In this document: positions 46,116-54,307 of the stretch, one piece after another
Layout: each line of letters starts with the position of its first letter
Numbering within the stretch: position 1 is the first letter of the stretch
Assembly (NCBI GenBank): GCA_943330855.2
Contig: CALQJI020000028.1
Span: 1 to 54,374 of the forward strand
DNA length: 54,374 nt
Reading direction: 5' to 3'
Source of the DNA: Klebsiella pneumoniae
Lineage (GTDB): Bacteria; Verrucomicrobiota; Verrucomicrobiia; Limisphaerales; SXTU01
The notes under the pieces: model-generated
Databases searched by the model: none
The model's input: only the letters and a program-made list of their open reading frames with translations
Told to the model about the DNA's origin: nothing
Program-made: the position numbers and the translations under genes

Positions 46116-46570
46116 GTCATACTCCGCAGGTCCTGCTAAATTCAAGCCAAGGCCGGTGACGCACGGAGATGAGTGTTGGCGCTCACAGTGCCGCGCCGTG
46201 CTTTCTACCTCGCCCCGTCGCTGACCGCGCTCCATCCTCCCGCGCACATGGCATCACTTCGAACCCTCCTAGTGTTGGGCCGCGCCGGGGGGGTTGGGTT
46301 GTGCGGGGCGGGCGTCATGAGAAACGTCGCTACTCTATCGAGAATCGTCGGACGGTCTATGGCCTGTTTAGGCCATACGGCGAGGGGGCGGGGGGGAACC
46401 GCGCTGACTGGCATTGGCTGGCGCTGATCGCCAAGGCCAACGATACCAGAGGGCTGCGGATAGGGCGTCCGCGCTCCCGCGCGGCAGGTTCATGGCGAGC
46501 CGCCACGGACCCGGCGGCCCAGGGCAAGCGTCACCAGCACGCGGGGGGAGCTATTTTCTAGTGGAGCCGG
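46116..46570. other. 455-bp divergent region between the DUF1549 operon and nagB copy 2
   Basis: Contains a short hairpin TATGGCCT-GTTT-AGGCCATA (46358-46377), a G-rich run near 46285-46315, a CGGATAGGGCGTCCGCGCTCC segment near 46457 related to the 39905 palindrome, and the conserved nagB leader from 46553. No coding frame is convincing. The promoters of both flanking units must lie here. Confidence 0.55.
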
Positions 46571-46620
46571 GTGCGTCCCTTGCGCCAAGCTGCCGCCGTG
46601 GAAGTCATCCTTCAACCCAC
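46553..46620 (+). promoter_or_regulatory. Conserved nagB leader, copy 2
   Basis: Matches 41332-41399 at 67 of 68 positions. Sequence upstream of 46553 is unrelated to that upstream of 41332, so this is the left edge of the duplicated unit. Confidence 0.7.
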
Positions 46621-47398
46621 GCCGGAAGCCGCCGCCGAGTTACTCGCGCGGTTGGTCGCTCACGAGCTGCACGCGCGGCCCAGCCTCGTCCTAGGCCTCG
46701 CCACGGGGCGCACGATGGAGAGCGTCTATGACCGGCTCGCACGGATGCACCGTGAGAACGGGCTGGATTTCTCCGAGACGCGCACGTTCAACCTCGACGA
46801 ATACGTCGGGCTGCCGGCGAGCGACGCGCACTCGTATCGGCACTATATGCAGGAGCACCTGTTCCGGCGCGTGAACGTGGACGTGCGCAACACGCACCTG
46901 CCACACGGCGACGCCGCTGACCTCGACACGGAGTGCCAACGCTACGAGGCGCTCATCACGCAGTGCGGCGGGATTGACGTGCAACTGCTGGGCATCGGGC
47001 AGACGGGGCACATCGGTTTCAACGAACCGCTCTCCGCCCTCCGCTCGCGCACGCGGGTGAAGGCGCTTTCGCCGGTGACCATCGCGCAGAACGCCTCGCT
47101 CTTCGCCGACCCGAGCAAGATGCCGCGGCGCGCTATCACGATGGGCGTGGGCACGATTCTCGAAGCCCGCCGCGTCCTGCTCCTCGCCACCGGCGCGGGC
47201 AAGGCAGAGATTGTCGCGAAGGCCGTCGAAGGCCCCATCACTTCGATGATTTCTGCGACCGCGCTCCAGATGCACCCGCGCTGCACGGTCATCGTGGATG
47301 AAGCGGCGGCGGCGAAGCTCCAGGGCGTGGATTACTACCGCTGGATTTTCGCGAACGAGCCGGAGTGGGAGCCGTATCGCACGCAGCGGGCTGGTTGA
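46598..47398 (+). CDS. nagB: Glucosamine-6-phosphate deaminase, copy 2
   Basis: A 266-residue paralogue of the nagB at 41377, differing by my count at about 26 of 262 aligned residues, mostly conservative. TFNLDEYVGLP and LGIGQTGHIGFNEP are unchanged, so it should be active. It has four extra C-terminal residues (QRAG in the last five). Start GTG 46598 is the equivalent of copy 1; a GTG at 46571 is also in frame. It ends 27 bp from the convergent ABC ATPase gene. The two copies flank the DUF1549/DUF1501 operon in direct orientation. Confidence 0.92.
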   Translation: MEVILQPTPEAAAELLARLVAHELHARPSLVLGLATGRTMESVYDRLARMHRENGLDFSETRTFNLDEYVGLPASDAHSYRHYMQEHLFRRVNVDVRNTHLPHGDAADLDTECQRYEALITQCGGIDVQLLGIGQTGHIGFNEPLSALRSRTRVKALSPVTIAQNASLFADPSKMPRRAITMGVGTILEARRVLLLATGAGKAEIVAKAVEGPITSMISATALQMHPRCTVIVDEAAAAKLQGVDYYRWIFANEPEWEPYRTQRAG

Positions 47399-47425
47399 GG
47401 GGTCCGTCCGCGAACGGCGCCCCGC

Positions 47426-48085
47426 TCACCGCGTCTCCGCCACCCGACCGGCTTCCATGCGGAAAATCACATCGGCCAACTGCGCGGCCTCGTGCCGACT
47501 GTGCGTGATGTGTAGAGCCGTGAGGCCGAGGTCCTGTTGCACGCGCTTGAGCAGGGCCGCGAGCTCGTCGCGCAACTCCTCGTCCAGCGCGGAGAGCGGC
47601 TCGTCCAGCAGCAGCACACTTGGCTTCGCCGCCAGCGCGCGACCGAGTGCCACGCGTTGACGTTCGCCGCCGGAGAGATGCTGCGGCAGTCGGCCCAGCA
47701 GGTGCGCGATCCCGAGGTGGTCGGCCAGTTCCTTCACCCGCGCGGCGATTTCCGAGGCAGGGCGGCGGCGGATGGCCAGCGCGAAGCCGAGTTGCTCACG
47801 CACCGTCATCGTCGGAAACATCGCGCCATCCTGGGGCACATAACCAATGCCGCGCTCGCCCGGCGGCAGGTCCGTCACGTCGGTCTCGCCGATGAAGACC
47901 CGCCCGCCCGCCGGGGGCCGCAGCCCACAAAGGATTTCGAGCAGCGTCGTCTTGCCACAGCCGGTCCGGCCCATGAGCACCGCGTAACTCGCCGCCGGCA
48001 CGGAGAAGGAAACCCCCTCCAGCCGAAAGGTGCCCGCGTGCCACGCGAGATTGTCGAAGCGAATCCCCGCTGACGGCTCGTTCAT
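47426..48085 (-). CDS. modC: Molybdate/sulfate-type ABC transporter ATP-binding protein
   Basis: A 219-residue ABC ATPase. Walker A is GRTGCGKTT (39-47), the Q-loop is in YVPQDGAMFPTMTV, the signature is LSGGERQR, Walker B is VLLLDEP, and ITHSRHEA is the H-loop. It ends right after the ATPase core, so it lacks the C-terminal molybdate-binding (TOBE) domain of full ModC. The start has a strong GGAGGAAG Shine-Dalgarno and overlaps the permease stop as ATGA. Molybdate is inferred from the partner; tungstate or sulfate is possible. Confidence 0.82.
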   Translation of the reverse strand: MNEPSAGIRFDNLAWHAGTFRLEGVSFSVPAASYAVLMGRTGCGKTTLLEILCGLRPPAGGRVFIGETDVTDLPPGERGIGYVPQDGAMFPTMTVREQLGFALAIRRRPASEIAARVKELADHLGIAHLLGRLPQHLSGGERQRVALGRALAAKPSVLLLDEPLSALDEELRDELAALLKRVQQDLGLTALHITHSRHEAAQLADVIFRMEAGRVAETR

Positions 48086-48870
48086 ACTTCCTCCCCCACC
48101 CATTTCACCGCCGCGAGCACGAGCATCGCGCACAGCACCATCAAGAGGCTCACGGCCACGGCGGCTTCGAGATTGCCCACGCTGAGTTCGAGCCAGACTG
48201 TCGTAGGCAGCACCTCTGTCTTCATCCGCGTCGCGCCGGCGAAGACGAGGATGGGGCCGAACTCACCGAGGCTCCGCGCCCACGCCACGCTTGCGGCCGC
48301 GAACATCCCGCGTCGCGCCGCCGGCAGCGTGACCAGCCAGACGGCTTGCGCGCGCGTGCAGCCCAGCGTCATCGCCACGTCCTCGGGCCGAGCGGACAAG
48401 TGGTCGAACGTCTGGCGCATCGTCCGCACCGCGAAGGCCGCGCCGATGGTGAACTGCGCCAGCACCACGCCGAAGACGGTGTAGGTGAACGGCACAAAGC
48501 CTTCGACCCACTGGCCGAAGCGCGTTTGAAACAGAATCAGCAGACACAACCCCATCACCATCGGTGGCAGCACGATGGGAATGTCCAACGCGGTTTCGAG
48601 CCAGTGCTTGCCGGGGAAACGCGCCCGGGAGAGCAGGTAACCCACCGGCACCGCCAACAACAGTGAGAGCAGCGCCGTGACGGTGCAGGTGATGAGGCTG
48701 AGGACAATCGAGTGCTGGATTTCCCGCTTGCCCAACGCCTTGAACAGGTCCGCCGGGGAACTGTAGCTCGCCGTCGCCGTCAGCATCGCGAGGAGGAAAA
48801 GCAGATACAGCCCCGCGACCGCGCTCAGCGACACCCAGAACGGGGACAGGCGGTGCGGCGGCGATGACAT
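48082..48870 (-). CDS. modB: Molybdate-type ABC transporter permease
   Basis: A 262-residue inner-membrane permease with about six hydrophobic segments. The EAA-like loop ARSLGEFGPILVFAGATRMKTEVLPTTVWLEL closely follows the ModB pattern, and IPIVLPPMVMGLCLL is also typical. Its TGA overlaps the modC ATG. No periplasmic binding protein (modA) lies in the window, so the binding protein must be elsewhere or upstream genes have been lost. A TTG five codons upstream (48885) is an alternative start. Confidence 0.85.
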   Translation of the reverse strand: MSSPPHRLSPFWVSLSAVAGLYLLFLLAMLTATASYSSPADLFKALGKREIQHSIVLSLITCTVTALLSLLLAVPVGYLLSRARFPGKHWLETALDIPIVLPPMVMGLCLLILFQTRFGQWVEGFVPFTYTVFGVVLAQFTIGAAFAVRTMRQTFDHLSARPEDVAMTLGCTRAQAVWLVTLPAARRGMFAAASVAWARSLGEFGPILVFAGATRMKTEVLPTTVWLELSVGNLEAAVAVSLLMVLCAMLVLAAVKWVGEEV

Positions 48871-49219
48871 CACGGCGAAGCTCAAAGTTCACCGGGGAAA
48901 GCTCAAGCGAAAAGCGGGGGCGTGGCTCTGGACGAGCGCGTCTCAGCCGAAGGAATCTTTAGCCACAGATGGAACACGGATGGGGAGGAGGCGAACGCAT
49001 CCTGCGATTGACTTGAACGCGGCCCCCAAAAGGTGGTGACGAACACAGAAGCGCAGCGACAAGATTTTCACCCGCGGCTCCGTGTTCCATCCGTGGCTTA
49101 ACTGCATGGCCCCGGCTGAGATGCACCCAAGTTCGATTCCCGACTCCACGATTGCTCTCGCCAGAAGCTTCTCATAGAGTGTCCTTTAATTCGCATGAAC
49201 GTTCAAAGTCCATAGCCCC
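48871..49219. other. 349-bp divergent region before the Rieske gene
   Basis: Mostly occupied by the 138-bp inverted-repeat element at 48961-49098. The remaining 120 bp before the Rieske ATG include AAGTTCGATTCCCGACTCCACG, which recalls a tRNA T-loop but does not fold as one. Promoters are not identifiable. Confidence 0.5.
48961..49098 (+). repeat. 138-bp MITE-like element with 20-bp terminal inverted repeats
   Basis: AGCCACAGATGGAACACGGA (48961-48980) and TCCGTGTTCCATCCGTGGCT (49079-49098) are reverse complements at 19 of 20 positions. The interior is shared with 25547-25670. There is no coding capacity of note and no obvious target-site duplication. Confidence 0.88.
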
Positions 49220-49759
49220 ATGCAAACGGAAACTACTCCCATCGAGGACCGCCGTGACTTCCTCAAAAAATCCTGCGCCGTGTGCCTCGGCGGTGCCGTG
49301 GGCGCCCTGCCGGCCCTCGCAGGTCTCGCAGTCTATCTCGACCCGCTTCAGCGCAAGGCCGACGGCAATCTGCTCGTGCGCGTCACCTCGCTGGCGTCCC
49401 TGCCGGAGGACGGCACCCCGGTGCTCTTCCCGGTCATCACCACGCGCACGGATGCGTGGACCAAGTCAGTCGCGCCGGTCGGGGCGGTGTATGTGCGGCG
49501 CGTGAAGGAAAAGGAACTGCTGGTGTTCAACGTCACTTGCCCGCACGCCGGGTGCGCGGTGGAGTTTCAGCAGGAAAAAGACGGGTTCTTCTGCCCCTGC
49601 CACAACAGCCTCTTCACACAGGATGGCAAGCGGTCCGAGGACAGTCCGGCCGCCCGCGATCTGGACAGCCTCAAATACGAAATTCGCCAGGGCGGGGACA
49701 TCTGGGTGCAGTTCCAGAACTTTGAAACCGGCAAGGCCCACAAGATCGCAGTGTCGTGA
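49220..49759 (+). CDS. Rieske [2Fe-2S] protein of a cytochrome bc complex
   Basis: A 179-residue Tat-exported, membrane-anchored Rieske protein. The leader has DRRDFLKKS followed by a hydrophobic helix (about 19-40). Cluster ligands are Cys107 and His109 in CPHAGC and Cys125 and His128 in CPCHNS; Cys112 and Cys127 would form the stabilising disulfide. It passes electrons from quinol to a c-type haem at the periplasmic face. The cytochrome b gene follows 129 bp downstream in the same direction, so the two form one complex. Confidence 0.94.
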   Translation: MQTETTPIEDRRDFLKKSCAVCLGGAVGALPALAGLAVYLDPLQRKADGNLLVRVTSLASLPEDGTPVLFPVITTRTDAWTKSVAPVGAVYVRRVKEKELLVFNVTCPHAGCAVEFQQEKDGFFCPCHNSLFTQDGKRSEDSPAARDLDSLKYEIRQGGDIWVQFQNFETGKAHKIAVS

Positions 49760-49888
49760 GCGGAAGGTTTCAACCACTGACCGGCACGCACCCGCACTGA
49801 TGAAGACGGGACGGCATCCAATGACCAACAGCCAGCCGAACAAAGGCGGCTTCATTTCAAAATTTCACTTCTCCCCTTCCTACTGCCC

Positions 49889-51688
49889 ATGATTCCCCAA
49901 CGGATGAAACCTCTGCTCGACTGGATCGACTCCCGCACCGGCTACCGCAAGCTCACGCAGGAGGCGCTCTACGAAAACATCCCCGGCGGCGCGCGCTGGC
50001 GTTACGTCTGGGGCAGCACGCTCACCTTCGCGTTCTCCATCCAGGTCATCACCGGCATCTTCCTGTGGATGGCTTACAGCGCCAGCGCCCAGACGGCGTG
50101 GGAAAGCGTCTTCTACATCCAATTCGAGATGGCGGGCGGCTGGTTCCTGCGCGGGTTGCACCATTACACGGCGCAAGTCATGACCATCCTCCTCGCGCTG
50201 CATCTGCTCCAGGTGCTCATTGACGGTGCTTACAAGGCCCCGCGCGAGTTCAACTTCTGGTCTGGCCTCATCCTCCTGCAACTCACCCTCGCCCTCTCCC
50301 TCACCGGCTACCTCTTGCCGTGGGACCAAAAGGGCTACTGGGCCACGAAGGTCGCCACCAACATCGTCAGCATCGTGCCCTTCATCGGGCCGGACTTGCA
50401 GAAACTCGTCGTGGGCGGACCCGACTACGGGCATCACACGCTCACGCGCTTCCTCGCGCTGCACGCGGGGGTCCTGCCGGGTCTCATCATCGCGCTCATC
50501 GGCGGGCACATTTACTTCTTCCGCCGCCACGGCATCCACGCCAAGCAGCCGCTCAAGAAACCCGACGCGAAGTTCTGGCCCGACCAAGTGCTGGCCGATG
50601 CCATCGCGTGCATGGGCGTGCTGCTCACCGTGGTGGTGCTCACCCTCATCACGCGCGGCGCGGAGTTGAGCGCCCCGGCGGACCCGGCCTCGCAGTTCTC
50701 CGCCGCGCGGCCCGAGTGGTATTTCCTCTTCCTCTTCGAGTTGCTGAAATACTTCCCCGGCGAATCCGAAATCATCGGGGCCATCGTCCTGCCCGGCGCG
50801 GCGGTGGGCTTCATGTTCGTCATGCCCTACCTCGGCCAGTGGAAGCTGGGCCACCGCTTCAACCTCGTCTTCGTCTTCGGCGGCCTCGCGGGCGCGGGCC
50901 TGCTCACTTGGATGGCAATGAACCAGGATCGCAACGATCCGAACTTCCAGCGCGCCCTGCGCGACTCCCATCAACAAGCCGCCCGCGTCATCGAACTCGC
51001 CCGCGCGCCCGCAGGAATCTCGCCCAGCGGCGCGGTGTCGCTGCTCCGTGAGGACGCGCTCACCCAAGGCCCGAAGCTCTTCGCCAAGAACTGCGCGAGC
51101 TGCCACCGCTTCGACGGCCACGACGGCACGGGCAAACCGGTGAAAGACGCACAAAGCGCAGCCGACTTGAAGGGCTTTGCCAGCCGCGAATGGCTAGCCG
51201 GCCTCCTCGACCCCGCGAAGGTGGACAGCATGCACTACTTCGGCGGCACAAAGTTCAAGGACGGCAAGATGGTCAAGTGGGTGAAGAAAAACGCCGACGA
51301 ACCGGCGGAGCAGGCTCAACTCAAGAAAGTCATCGTCGCCCTCTCCGCCGAAGCGCAGCTCAAGTCCCAGCGCGACGCCGACACGCGGGACGCCGACCTC
51401 ATCAAGCAAGGCGTGGAACTGGCGCGCGGCGACGTGGCCTGCACCGACTGCCACGCCTTCGGCAAACCCGACCCCGACGCCACCGCGCCCGACCTCACTG
51501 GCTACGGCTCGCGCGCGTGGCTGGTGCGCTTCATCAGCAACCCGGCGCACGCGGACTTCTACGGCAAGCGCAACGACCGGATGCCGCTCTTCGCCGAGAA
51601 GCAAATCCTCGACGCGAAAACCATCGGCATGATCGCCGACTGGCTGCGCGGCGAGTGGTATGAAGCGCCGAAGCCGGCAGCGAAGTAA
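49889..51688 (+). CDS. Cytochrome b fused to a di-haem cytochrome c domain
   Basis: A 599-residue subunit of a quinol:cytochrome c oxidoreductase. Residues 1-350 are a full-length cytochrome b: haem histidines in LRGLHHYTAQ/ALHLLQ and LALHAGVLPG/GGHIYFF, and the Qo-site PEWY at 275-278. After the last membrane helix (to about 345) comes a periplasmic part with two c-haem motifs, CASCH at 402-406 and CTDCH at 518-522. The b and c1 functions are thus on one chain. ATG follows a pyrimidine-rich leader CTTCCTACTGCCC. Confidence 0.93.
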   Translation: MIPQRMKPLLDWIDSRTGYRKLTQEALYENIPGGARWRYVWGSTLTFAFSIQVITGIFLWMAYSASAQTAWESVFYIQFEMAGGWFLRGLHHYTAQVMTILLALHLLQVLIDGAYKAPREFNFWSGLILLQLTLALSLTGYLLPWDQKGYWATKVATNIVSIVPFIGPDLQKLVVGGPDYGHHTLTRFLALHAGVLPGLIIALIGGHIYFFRRHGIHAKQPLKKPDAKFWPDQVLADAIACMGVLLTVVVLTLITRGAELSAPADPASQFSAARPEWYFLFLFELLKYFPGESEIIGAIVLPGAAVGFMFVMPYLGQWKLGHRFNLVFVFGGLAGAGLLTWMAMNQDRNDPNFQRALRDSHQQAARVIELARAPAGISPSGAVSLLREDALTQGPKLFAKNCASCHRFDGHDGTGKPVKDAQSAADLKGFASREWLAGLLDPAKVDSMHYFGGTKFKDGKMVKWVKKNADEPAEQAQLKKVIVALSAEAQLKSQRDADTRDADLIKQGVELARGDVACTDCHAFGKPDPDATAPDLTGYGSRAWLVRFISNPAHADFYGKRNDRMPLFAEKQILDAKTIGMIADWLRGEWYEAPKPAAK

Positions 51689-52001
51689 TTTGGCCGCAAC
51701 GGTGCGGTGGAGAGCCGGCTGGCACGGGCCGTTTTAAGGCTGATGGGTTCGAGGGTTTGGCGATGCCGACCTTAGCTGCGTAAGTTGGCCATTTCAAACG
51801 GAACGCCGACATCGTATTTCAGCTCTGCCTATCCCTTGCCCCCTCCCCGTCGTTCACTTCCCTGTGGACACCCTGCCGCGAATAAGGCAAGGATTCGCCC
51901 GTCTATACCACCGCTGACGCGTTTCCAGCACGGTGCCGGCGACGGGTGTCAGCATGGTAAGACTAGTAGTCGAAAACAAAGTCGGTAAGAAAGAACAACG
52001 T
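51689..52001. other. 313-bp gap between cytochrome b-c and the Cys-rich peptide genes
   Basis: I see no gene and no strong hairpin. The last 60 bp are more AT-rich (GTCGAAAACAAAGTCGGTAAG) and precede the Cys-rich gene, so its promoter and leader probably lie there. Confidence 0.4.
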
Positions 52002-52235
52002 ATGAAGTTTGTTAAAGTCCTCGCTGCCGTGGCGTTCGCCGTGGCTCTCTCCACCACCCTCGCCCTCGCGGCGGACAAGGCCGACAAGAAGGCTCCTCCC
52101 GGCAAGGTCGCCGGCTGCTGCGCCAAGGCTGCCAAGGATGGCAAGGCTTGCGACCACGCCTGCTGCGTGGAAGCTGCCAAGGGCAACAAGAACTGCGAGA
52201 AGTGCAAAGGCACGAACGAAGAGAAGAAGAAGTAA
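52002..52235 (+). CDS. Small secreted cysteine-rich peptide
   Basis: A 77-residue protein: signal peptide 1-23 (ending TLALAA), then a Lys-rich mature part of about 50 residues with seven cysteines in the pattern GCC, AC, ACC, NC, KC. It may bind metal or form disulfides in the periplasm. I do not recognise a named family, though similar small Cys/Lys-rich exported proteins occur in PVC bacteria. It has its own strong terminator and no operon partner, suggesting high, independent expression. Frame continues upstream to 51933 but only this ATG begins a signal peptide. Confidence 0.8.
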   Translation: MKFVKVLAAVAFAVALSTTLALAADKADKKAPPGKVAGCCAKAAKDGKACDHACCVEAAKGNKNCEKCKGTNEEKKK

Positions 52236-52258
52236 GTCTTCGCTTCCCTAAACTCACG

Positions 52259-52291
52259 AACGGCCAGCGGCAACGCTGGCCGTTTTCTTTT
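52259..52291 (+). terminator. Rho-independent terminator of the Cys-rich peptide gene
   Basis: AACGGCCAGCG (52259-52269), a GCAA loop and CGCTGGCCGTT (52274-52284) form a perfect 11-bp stem, running into TTTTCTTTT. It starts 24 bp after the stop. The convergent nadE gene ends 10 bp further on. Confidence 0.95.
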
Positions 52292-52300
52292 GCCCACCCT

Positions 52301-53941
52301 TCAGACGACTTCGCGCCACCGCTGGGCTATCGGCACCCGCCGCCCAACCCCGAACGCCTTCGTCGTCACCTTCAAACCCGGCGCGGCCTGCCGCCGCTTG
52401 TATTCCGTGCCATCAATCAGCTTCACCACCCGCTGCACCGCCGCCGCGTCGAAGCCTGCGGCGACGATTTCCACCGCCGGACGGTTCTTCACCACGTATT
52501 CCTCCAAAATGGCATCCAGCACCTCGTAAGGCGGCAGCGAGTCCTGGTCGGTCTGGTTCGGACGCAACTCGGCACTCGGCGGCTTGGTGATGGACGCCGC
52601 CGGGATGATTTCGCGCTCGCGGTTCACCCAGTTCGAGAGGCGATAAACCATCGTCTTGGGCACGTCGCTGATGACCGCCAGTCCGCCGCACATATCGCCG
52701 TAAAGGGTGCAATAACCCACCGCCAGCTCACTCTTGTTCCCCGTGGTCAGCAGCAGCGAACCGAACTTGTTCGACAAGCCCATCAGCACCACGCCGCGCA
52801 ACCGCGCCTGAATGTTCTCTTCCGTGGTGTCCTCTGCGAACCCGGCGAAGACCTCTTTCATCTGCCCCTTCACCGCTGCGAAGGCCGGCTGAATCGGAAC
52901 CACGTCGTAGCGGATGCCCAGGTTCTCCGCCAACACCCGCGCATCGTCCAAGCTACCTTGCGAGGAAAACTCCGACGGCAGGGAAACCCCGCGCACGTTC
53001 TCCGCCCCCAGCGCGTCCACCGCCAGCACCGCCGTCAGCGCCGAGTCAATCCCGCCGCTCAACCCCAGCAGCGCGGACTTGAACCCGCACTTGTGCAGGT
53101 AGTCACGCAAGCCCAGCACCAGCGCGCGATAGACCAGTTCCTCGTCACCTGCCGCCAGCGGCGCTCCGGGCGTCAGCTTTGCCGTGTCCACGACGAGGAA
53201 ATCCTCGGCGAACAACGCCCCCTGCCCCGCCAGCCGCCCCTGCGCATCGAACACCAGACTCGCGCCATCGAAGATGAGTTCGTCATTGCCGCCGACGAGG
53301 TTGCAGTAAAGCAGCGGGCAACGCGTCTTGGCCGCAAGGCTTCCCAACATGGCGCGGCGCGTCGTGTTTTTCCCGAGATGCCACGGCGACGCCGACAAAT
53401 TGAAAATCACCTCCGCGCCCGCCGCCGCCAAGTCCGCCGCCGGGTTGCGCCGATAGCGCCGGTCGCGCCAGAACTCCTCGTCGTTCCACACGTCCTCGCA
53501 AACCGTCACGCCCACGCGCTGGCCATTGAACAGAAACGGCTCGTTGCCCTCCGCCGGGTCGAAGTAACGGTCCTCGTCGAACACGTCGTAAGTGGGCAGC
53601 AGCGACTTGGTCCGCACCTCCGCAATCTTCCCGTGCTGCAACAGCGCCACCGAGTTCGTCAACCCGCGCCCCGGTCGTCCCACCGTCTGCCCCACGAAGC
53701 CAACGAGCAAACCAACCTCCCCCGTCGCGACCGCGAGCCGCTCCAGCAAGGCGAGGTTCTGCGCGACGAAGTGCGGCTTGAGCAATAAATCACGCGGCGG
53801 ATACCCCGTCGTCGCCAGCTCCGGGCACACCACGAGGTCCACGCCCGCCGCCGCGCCGCGCCGGTAAGCCGCGAGGATGCGCGCCTCGTTCCCCACGAGG
53901 TCCCCGACGGTGGTGTTGAGCTGCGCGAGTGCGACTTTCAT
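52301..53941 (-). CDS. nadE: Glutamine-dependent NAD+ synthetase
   Basis: A 546-residue two-domain enzyme making NAD+ from deamido-NAD+, ATP and glutamine in the cytoplasm. The N-terminal nitrilase-type glutaminase has Glu41 (CPELATTGYPPRD), Lys112 (RTKSLLPTYDVFDE) and Cys148 (VTVCEDVW). The C-terminal synthetase has the PP-loop LGLSGGIDSALTA near residue 290 and GNKSELAVGYCTLYGDM. Length and motif order match the family. It is transcribed alone. Confidence 0.96.
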   Translation of the reverse strand: MKVALAQLNTTVGDLVGNEARILAAYRRGAAAGVDLVVCPELATTGYPPRDLLLKPHFVAQNLALLERLAVATGEVGLLVGFVGQTVGRPGRGLTNSVALLQHGKIAEVRTKSLLPTYDVFDEDRYFDPAEGNEPFLFNGQRVGVTVCEDVWNDEEFWRDRRYRRNPAADLAAAGAEVIFNLSASPWHLGKNTTRRAMLGSLAAKTRCPLLYCNLVGGNDELIFDGASLVFDAQGRLAGQGALFAEDFLVVDTAKLTPGAPLAAGDEELVYRALVLGLRDYLHKCGFKSALLGLSGGIDSALTAVLAVDALGAENVRGVSLPSEFSSQGSLDDARVLAENLGIRYDVVPIQPAFAAVKGQMKEVFAGFAEDTTEENIQARLRGVVLMGLSNKFGSLLLTTGNKSELAVGYCTLYGDMCGGLAVISDVPKTMVYRLSNWVNREREIIPAASITKPPSAELRPNQTDQDSLPPYEVLDAILEEYVVKNRPAVEIVAAGFDAAAVQRVVKLIDGTEYKRRQAAPGLKVTTKAFGVGRRVPIAQRWREVV

Positions 53942-53978
53942 ACGGCCAAGCCACGCGGAGAATGAGCCAGTGAAATGG

Positions 53979-54063
53979 GGAATGTCGAATGGCGAATGGC
54001 GAACCTCCGCTCCAAACGTGTCCAGCCAGAGATTCGTCGCTCGTCATTCGCCGTTCGCAATTC
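53979..54063. repeat. 85-bp palindromic element upstream of nadE
   Basis: GGAATGTCGAATGGCGAATG (from 53979) and the reverse complement of CATTCGCCGTTCGCAATTCC (ending 54063) agree at most positions; each arm is a tandem of a GAATGGC-like unit. Starts 38 bp before the nadE start, so it may influence its promoter. Confidence 0.7.
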
Positions 54064-54118
54064 CGCCCAGCTCTCCCTTGGCCCGCGCGTGCCGGCCATA
54101 GACCAGCTCGAAAACCGG

Positions 54119-54307
54119 CTAATCATCCGTGCGCAGAGTCCAATCTCCCGCCCACGCCCCGGCCGCCCCGAACTTTCCCCAGGTTTCCTTGGGTTCGAGC
54201 ACCGCGATGTGCCCGTCCGCGTAGGCCAACGGTGTCCATGACATGCGCTGAAAATAGCGACGAGAACGACGCGTGCCGCGCGTATAACGCCGGTCCGCAG
54301 GCCGATT
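54119..54307 (-). other. Possible gene fragment at the window edge
   Basis: A short frame reads RRYFQRMSWTPLAYADGHIA and ends AWAGDWTLRTDD at a TAG. The ADGH motif recalls the C-terminus of PVC prepilin-like proteins. The same frame continues to the window edge apart from one TAG at 54308-54310, so it could be the end of a disrupted gene or, from the ATG at 54244, a 41-residue frame of no meaning. Not enough to call a gene. Confidence 0.25.

Noticed and set aside
46358..46377. Hairpin TATGGCCT/AGGCCATA as a terminator
   Set aside because: No T-run follows on either strand and it lies between divergent genes where no transcript needs to end.
49131..49154. GTTCGATTCCC followed by GACTCCACGA resembling the 3' part of a tRNA or an attachment site
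   Set aside because: The bases on either side of the T-loop do not form a five-base stem, and no acceptor, D or anticodon arms are found upstream.
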